Shown piece after piece: positions 58,561-64,000 of a stretch of DNA of 64,000 bases (position 1 is its first letter; each line of letters starts with the position of its first letter). The stretch is from Persicaria tinctoria (lineage: Eukaryota > Streptophyta > Magnoliopsida > Caryophyllales > Polygonaceae): the NCBI GenBank assembly GCA_037127255.1, contig JBANSL010000004.1:18483967-18547966 (forward strand), given 5' to 3'. The notes beneath the pieces were generated by a model. That model worked only from the letters and a program-made list of their open reading frames with translations. It was not told the origin of the DNA and ran no database searches. A program made the position numbers and the translations under genes.

Positions 58561-59040
58561 GGAAATAAAATATTCTGGAATTGCTTTTATTGATCAGGTG
58601 AAATCTTATTCTGATCTTTTAATTCTTGTGAAATTCGAAGTGGTTTGGGTGGATCTTATGTTCAATTAGAGTTTGTATCACCCAGATTATCATTGCGCTT
58701 GCTTTATTTCTGAACTGGTCTTGTTTTGGCTAATTTCTGAACCGGTATTCGAGTTCTTTTCATGCCAGATTGGTTGTTTTTCTGTGTGATTGAAATTGAG
58801 CATACATCTGACATTTTTGCCTGAATTTGGGATGTGAACCCTGCAGATTTCCTTTTCTTTTTCTCTTGTTTTTTCGGATGGTTTAGTCTTCATCTTGTCA
58901 CTATTGATGAATTATGCCACTGAATATAGTTCCTTGTGCATTTTGGTCCTACTGAAATTTCTCTGTGTATTTTGGTCCTATTTTTTGGGTCTGTTTTACT
59001 GTTGGCTCTTCCCCCACCTGAACATAATTGTTCTATTTTG
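58561..59040. other. non-coding, no gene seen
   Basis: T-rich sequence with no recognisable feature apart from a repeated GTGCATTTTGGTCCTA-like phrase near 58936 and 58965. Confidence 0.4.
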
Positions 59041-59460
59041 GAAGACTTATGAGAAGCTGTAATTTCAGAAATCTGTAATTTCAGGAATCTGTAATATCTG
59101 AAATCTGTAATTTCTGTAATTCCTAAAATCTGTAAATCACATTTTAATATTTATAAATTCTGTAATTTCAGTTTTCTGTAATTCCGTAAATTAGTTTTCT
59201 CACATTTTAGAACAGTTGTAATTCTGTAATTTCTGTAAATCAATTTTCTGAAATCTGTACTTCCTGAATTTTGTAATTTCAGTTTTAAAATCTGTAAATT
59301 AAGTTTTAAATATTTAAATTCACATTTTAATATGTAATTCAAGCAATATGTAATTTCACAAAACTAAAATTTCAGAAATCTGTAATTTCCTAAATATGCA
59401 ATTTCAGCAATATGTAATTTAAGAAATCTGTATTTATGAAATCTGTAAAACAAGTTCAAT
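59041..59460. repeat. degenerate AATCTGTAATTTC tandem array
   Basis: More than 20 variants of a 13-14 base unit (AAATCTGTAATTTC, TCTGTAATTTCAG) follow one another for 420 bp. Confidence 0.85.
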
Positions 59461-59544
59461 TTGATTTTTCACTTGCATAGCTCTTTACTAGACTTATTGC
59501 TGGGAGGAATATGATTTTTCACATTATCTGCTTAAAATTAAGAT

Positions 59545-59945
59545 GGAATAACAATCTTGATGACATCCGGTGTCAGCAGTTTCAATTTGCATAACAGATT
59601 GTTATATGTGCATATCATGAAGTTTTATTTGCATAACAGTAACTTATATTTGCATAACAGATAGTTATATGTGCATTAGCTTCAATGTTGACATTTAGCT
59701 TAAATGTCGACATTTAAGCCTAAATGCTGACATTTAGCCGTTGATGGACAAAAACTTTATCTTTTAGTATTACTTTTCACATTATTTGCTAAAAATTAAG
59801 AAGGAATAACAATCTTGCTCACATCCGGTGTCACCAGTTTCAATTTGCATAACAGATTGTTATATTTGCATAACAGATAGTTATATGTGCATATCATGAA
59901 GTTATATTTGCATAACAGTAACTTATATTTGCACAACATAAATTT
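59545..59945. repeat. duplicated about 110-bp block with TTGCATAACAG words
   Basis: 59563-59665 and 59815-59925 share ACATCCGGTGTCA, AGTTTCAATTTGCATAACAG, ATTGTTATATGTGC and ATATCATGAAGTT in the same order, with small internal duplications. They are separated by TGACATTTA-rich sequence. Confidence 0.8.
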
Positions 59946-60484
59946 CTTATTTTTCACTCTTTTTTTTCAATTAACTTCCTCTTTTTTCTTTTTTTTGGTT
60001 ATGTGAGAACATAGCAAAGGTTTTGTTATCTGTTTTGCTAGTTATGCTATATTTATCCAATTCTCCCTATGAAGTATGAATTCTCTTGCTAGTTATGATA
60101 TGTTTTATATTGATTTGACATTTATTGTTCACATGTTATTGCTCTTGCTAAAAGCTATTCATATACTGTAGAATTTGTTAACTATGCTGATTTGAAAATA
60201 GATAAGCAGAAAGAAAAGATACATGTGCGGACATGATCTCTTTTTGTGCAATTCAAGTTGACGTGTATGTTTTTTTTCTATATTTCTAAATGTGTGCTGG
60301 CATGGTCTCTTTTTGTGAAATTCAAGTTGATGTATAAGTTCTTTTTTATTTCTAATTGTGTGCTAACATGACCTCTTTTTGTGCAAATGTTTACTGTTTA
60401 TTAGGAGTTCCTAATTTTTTTTTCCTCCTTTTTTGGTTGTGGCGTGAATATAACTCTTATTTGTTTATTTGAATGTTATGTTAT
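59946..60484. other. T-rich non-coding
   Basis: A local repeat of TTTTTGTGAAATTCAAGTTGA-like phrases occurs at 60238-60335. No gene. Confidence 0.4.
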
Positions 60485-60496
60485 AATATAATTAAA

Positions 60497-60565
60497 AGCC
60501 TTTTAGCTCAATGGTAGAGTGATGTGCTTATGCGCAAATTCGTGTGTTCGAATCCCGCATAGGCT
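60497..60565 (+). tRNA. tRNA-like sequence (array unit 1)
   Basis: AGCCTTTTAGCTCAATGGTA, then TGTTCGAATCCCGCATAGGCT. Acceptor pairing is 6 of 7, with good D and T arms. The middle arm is TGTGC-TTAT-GCGCA, a 5-bp stem with a 4-nt loop, not a 7-nt anticodon loop. Nearly identical to the copy at 61356. Confidence 0.5.
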
Positions 60566-61355
60566 AAAATTTATAATAATTCTAGTAATTTACAAAATTT
60601 TCTAATAATTGTTCAATAATAAGATATATTAGTGCAATTTTCTAGTTGCATATTATACTTTTACATTTGCATATTATACTCTTACATTTGCATATCATCA
60701 ATATATATTTGCATATTTTAATCTTATATTTGCATATCATCAATCTATAATTGCATATTATACTTTTACATTTGCACAACATCAATTTATATTTGCATAT
60801 TATAATCATACATTTTCACAACATCAATTTGTATTTCCCCAATTTATATTTGCATATTATGCAATTATAATTTTTTTTTTATTAAAAAAAAAAATCTCTG
60901 AAGGAGTTGGTCAACGGTGTCAGGAATGTTGGTGTCAGCAACATCGGGTTTGACATTAATGCAATTTTAAAGCCTCTTATGTTAATAAATGGTAGAGCGA
61001 TGTGCTTATGTGCAAATAAAATATTTTAATGCAATTTTAAAATACATATGGATTTGCATATTTTTTTCATAAGGTTTTTTAAGCTTGCATAACATAATAT
61101 TATATTTGCATATCATAATATTATATTTGCATAACATCGGGTTATAGTTGCATATCTAAAAGTGCTGACATGTAATTTTTTTTATTTTTTATTTTTAAAA
61201 AAAAATCTGAAGGAGTTGATCAACGTTGACCAGTCAATGGTCCAGCGAGGGGGGGCAAGGGGGATGGACATTTTTGCAAAATTTTCAAATATATGGATAC
61301 TCCTCTAATTTAGGCAATTTTTATGGATAATTTAGTAAAGGCCCCTATAATTAAA

Positions 61356-61424
61356 AGCCTTTTAGCTCAATGGTAGAGTGATGTGCTTATGCGCAAATAC
61401 GTGGGTTCGAATCCCGCATAGGCT
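61356..61424 (+). tRNA. tRNA-like sequence (array unit 2)
   Basis: Differs from the 60497 copy by only a few bases; the T-arm GTGGGTTCGAATCCCGC is better preserved. Same 4-nt loop in place of an anticodon loop. No functional tRNA can be assigned. Confidence 0.5.
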
Positions 61425-61860
61425 AAAATTTATAATAATTCTTGTAATTTACAAAATTTCCTAGTAATTTATAATTGCATATTATACTTTTACATTTGCA
61501 TATAATCAATTTATATTTGCATATTTTAATCTTATATTTGCATATCAGCAATTTATAATTGCATATCATACTTTTACATTTGCACACCATCAATTTATAT
61601 TTGCATATTATAATCATACATTTTCACAACATCAATTTTTATTTCCCCAACTTATTTTTATTTCCCCAACTTATTTTTATATTTGCATATCAACAAGTTA
61701 TATTTGCATATCAACAAGTTATATTTGCATATCAATAAGTTATATTTGCATATCATCAACTTATATTTGCATATCATCAATTTATATTTGCATATTATCA
61801 ACTTATATTTGCAGATCGTCAATTTATATTTGGATATCATACTTCATTACATCAAATGTT

Positions 61861-62030
61861 AGCAGTGTAACGAATTTTTACATTAATTCAAATCATTCTA
61901 AAATCAAAATCACGGTTTGGGTGTGCATAATCATTACAAGCTATTAACACAACATCTCACTGCATTTTACATTAGAAACCATTCAACCAACACCTTATAT
62001 TGAGCTCAACTAATACTTGTCAGCAACATC
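61861..62030. other. non-coding
   Basis: Short AT-rich link between repeat arrays. Nothing recognised. Confidence 0.4.
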
Positions 62031-62580
62031 CGAGGTTTGCATAAGTTTCTGTTGTGCAAATATAAGTTTATAAAATTGCACTATTTAGTTTTGTAATTGA
62101 GTTATAAAATTGCACTTTTTGGTTTTATATTTGCACTTTTTCAAACTAAAATTGCACATTTAACTTTTAAAATTGCATATTCAAACTAAAATTGCACTTT
62201 TCTTTCCCGTGTCGGCACTTTTTTGAAATTTTATATTGGTGTGCAAATATAAGTTTCTGTTGTGCAAATATAATAGTGTGTTGTGCAAATATAAGTTTAT
62301 GTTGTGCAAATATAAGTTTATAAAATTGCACTTTTCAGTTTTGTATTTGAGTTATAAAATTGCACTTTTCAGTTTTATATTTGCACTTGTTCAAACTAAA
62401 ATTGCACATTTAAGTTCTAAAATTGCACATTCAAACTAAAATTGTATTTTTTTCCTATGTCGGCACTTTTTAAAATTTTATATTGGTGTGCAAATATAAT
62501 AATGTGTTGTGCGAATATAAGTTTATGTTATGCATTTTTCAATTTTGTATTTGAGTTATAAAATTGCACTTTTCAGTTTT
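62031..62580. repeat. TGCACTTTTCAGTTTTATATT / TGTGCAAATATAAGTT array
   Basis: Several passes of an ordered word set (TTGTGCAAATATAAGTTTAT, AAATTGCACTTTTCAGTTTT, CAAACTAAAATTGCAC) form about 250-bp units repeated twice, with a shortened third copy interrupted by the SINE. Confidence 0.85.
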
Positions 62581-62594
62581 ATCTTTGGACTTTT

Positions 62595-62851
62595 TTTTTT
62601 TTATGACGTGGAGGTTCCGAGGTTATCGACTAATCCTCCACGGGTCGAGCACTAGCCTGCAAAGCACTCGAGCCGGGTAAGCCAAGCGGCAAGCCGCAAG
62701 ACAGGCTAACCCATGCCAAGGTAAACCAAGGCATGAGTACCCACTATATATAGCACAAATTGCTCATAGTGGGATTTGAACCCTTGACCTCATGGTAGTG
62801 AGGCACAAGGAAGCACCTCACTCTTACCACTAGAGCAAGAGGTCATTGGTA
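62595..62851 (-). repeat. complete tRNA-derived SINE with 16-bp target duplication
   Basis: Minus strand from about 62851: an A box within TTGCTCTAGTGGTAAGAG, a hairpin GAGGTGC..GTGCCTC, and a B box GGGTTCAAATCCC, i.e. a pol III promoter. A body of about 170 bp (with GGCTCGAGTGCTTTGCAG) and a terminal A-run follow (T-run at 62591-62602). It is flanked by the direct duplication TTATCTTTGGACTTTT (62579-62594 and 62852-62867). It interrupts the repeat array, so it is younger. SINEs are copied by LINE proteins in trans. Confidence 0.85.
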
Positions 62852-62867
62852 TTATCTTTGGACTTTT

Positions 62868-63723
62868 TCAAGCTAAAATTGCACATTTAAGTTCTAAAAT
62901 TGAATTCAAATTAAAATTTAATTTGGTTCTTACTAAACTGAAAATCTAATTTGTGAACTTTATAATATTAGTCTTTAATCTAATTTGTGCACTTTATAAT
63001 TTGGTTATACCTAAACTAAAAACCGAGCATTTGTAGATTGCCGACTAGTGAATTGAGCATTGCTAATGAATCCACAAAAACAAGGAGCATGAAGTCCTCG
63101 AACAAAAGTGCACGGTGTATCATAAATGTATTGCCATGTCAAGATAACCGCATGTAGCAATAAGGAGTTAATATGCTTTAGAAATACTGAAGGGTGTGGT
63201 GTAAACTGAACAAGGCTTTAGAACAAATTTAGTTCCTTATGATGAAATGGATTGAACAGAGAAATTTGAGAATGTCAGTATCAGCTCAGAAGATGAAGTT
63301 TTGTCAGCTTTGATGAGATACAGATTGGGAATGCTACGATATCTATCAAGAGAAATTTAGTTCAGCACTCCACCCTTTTCATGATTCTGTGCTCCCCAAC
63401 TTGAATTATAGCTAATAATTTCACAGTCTTAAATTACATGAAGAGAAAATGGAAAATGTTGGCATTGTCCTCTTCAGGTACACCAGTAGGAGACAAAGGT
63501 TTCACATCAACGTGTGTGCATGAGTTGGGCATAAATGCTGGTAGGGAACAAGACATAAGCATAGCTGAATTAAGCTATACGATCCAGATCTCGTAATCTT
63601 CTTCTGCTGGCATTGAGATTCCTTGAGCCTACCTTGTTTCGCAATATATAAACTGCCCTAAACCTGCCCAAGGAGAGCAAGTTGTTAGCCTTGATTAGCC
63701 TAAGAAAATAGAAGCTACAAAAT
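62868..63723. other. non-coding, no gene seen
   Basis: The first 100 bp belong to the interrupted array. The rest, to 63723, is moderately AT-rich, intergenic or intronic in appearance. Confidence 0.45.
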
Positions 63724-63735
63724 AGCCTCTCTTCT

Positions 63736-63861
63736 TACCACACTCACTCAAACAGTCTGCCAAGCGGATCAACCCTCTCTGTTTCTCAATTCGATGAGCA
63801 GCTCAGCAGGCTCAGATCATCTGAATCTGCCTCTTCCTCATCCTCCACAATCAGTTCAAAT
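63736..63861 (+). pseudogene. DUF241-family N-terminal fragment
   Basis: One frame reads YHTHSNSLPSGSTLSVSQFD then EQLSRLRSSESASSSSSTIS. This matches the N-terminus of plant DUF241 proteins (SNSLPSR-HP---Q-DEQL-RLR-SE--SSSSS-IS), a plant-specific family of unclear role. There is no in-frame ATG: a TAG lies upstream at 63709-63711. Homology ends right after the Ser-rich run. Without start or body, it is a truncated relic. Confidence 0.6.
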
Positions 63862-64000
63862 TACTTTAAATATCGATACCTAAATTGGGTAAAATCATAT
63901 ATTAAGCATATATTTATCTCTCTCTCTTATATATATATATAATATTAATTAATGAATATAATAAATATGATGTAAGTAAACTAAATACAAGAAACTGAAA
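63862..64000. other. AT-rich sequence at window end
   Basis: Contains a short CT and TA run near 63917-63940. No feature. Confidence 0.4.

Larger units (their letters stand above)
56286..61325. mobile_element. candidate TIR element carrying gene fragment and repeat array
   Basis: 56286-56340 (with AGGAGTATCC, AAAATTTAC and GTGTCCATC) is an imperfect inverted copy, roughly 65% over 55 bp, of 61262-61325. Between them lie a GC-rich exon-like region (56390-57060), an acyltransferase fragment (57165-57354) and several kilobases of short AT-rich repeats. No transposase. Ends and duplication are unproven, so the unit as a whole is tentative. Confidence 0.35.
60485..61860. repeat. segmental duplication with TTGCATATTATA(C) array
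   Basis: 60485-60860 and 61345-61650 are about 90% identical: the tRNA-like unit, AAAATTTATAATAATTC, and then an ordered series of words (TGCATATTATACTTTTACATT, TATTTGCATATCATCAATT). The second copy expands into a regular 21-22 bp tandem array (TTATATTTGCATATCA plus ACAAG) at 61676-61840. A degraded third tRNA-like piece lies at 60971-61015, and TCTGAAGGAGTTG occurs in each unit. Confidence 0.85.

Noticed and set aside
60640..61840. CRISPR-like array of regular short repeats
   Set aside because: Repeats are degenerate AT-rich words without unique spacers, in a plant nuclear context.

Overview
This is about 64 kb of nuclear DNA from a flowering plant, most likely a eudicot. The evidence is GT-AG introns, plant-type host gene fragments (plastid class II DAHP synthase, L-type lectin, lysine/histidine-type amino acid transporter, DUF241) and a dense nest of typical angiosperm transposable elements. 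I see no convincing intact host gene. The base composition is AT-rich with a few GC-richer islands. There are no bacterial features, CRISPR arrays or rRNA genes, and the tRNA-like sequences look like SINE or pseudo-tRNA relics.

Layout. 1-6.3 kb: a foldback, a 712-bp hAT-type MITE with a perfect 8-bp duplication, and a minus-strand Athila-like gypsy pol split by a plus-strand copia fragment. 6.3-10.7 kb: fragments of an L-type lectin and of a DAHP synthase (three exons, premature stop), bounded by sequences that resemble Helitron ends. 11-17.1 kb: a LINE tail, a Stowaway-like MITE, and a PIF/Harbinger element whose two genes (DDE transposase and Myb/SANT-like protein) are both open when spliced. 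17.1-24.66 kb: a 7.5-kb LINE with a 16-bp target duplication. Its ORF1 is an unusual frame of about 880 codons overlapping ORF2 as ATGA, and its RT carries FADN instead of FADD. 24.7-27.1 kb: a decayed hAT transposase. 27.5-31.4 kb: LTR, primer site, gag and protease of an Athila-like element. 31.56-35.84 kb: a long-TIR, Mutator-like element with a captured amino-acid-transporter exon. 35.84-39.5 kb: a nearly open retroelement with N-terminal zinc fingers, a YLDD reverse transcriptase and a C-terminal CCHC plus restriction-like endonuclease module, an R2-like layout unlike the usual plant L1 and RTE elements. 40-54.2 kb: at least four rearranged Athila/Tat-type LTR elements in both orientations, with family-specific palindromic motifs and expanded microsatellites. 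54.3-64 kb: a copia LTR, a second candidate gene-capturing element, a long array of short AT-rich words with tRNA-like units, a SINE with a 16-bp duplication, and a DUF241 fragment.

Nothing here forms a cellular pathway. The window is a record of nested insertions. The elements closest to function are the PIF/Harbinger pair and, less so, the R2-like retroelement and the LINE. The order of events can be read from nesting: copia into gypsy, LINE into the PIF region, a MITE into an Athila LTR, and a hAT-like element into an Athila ORF.
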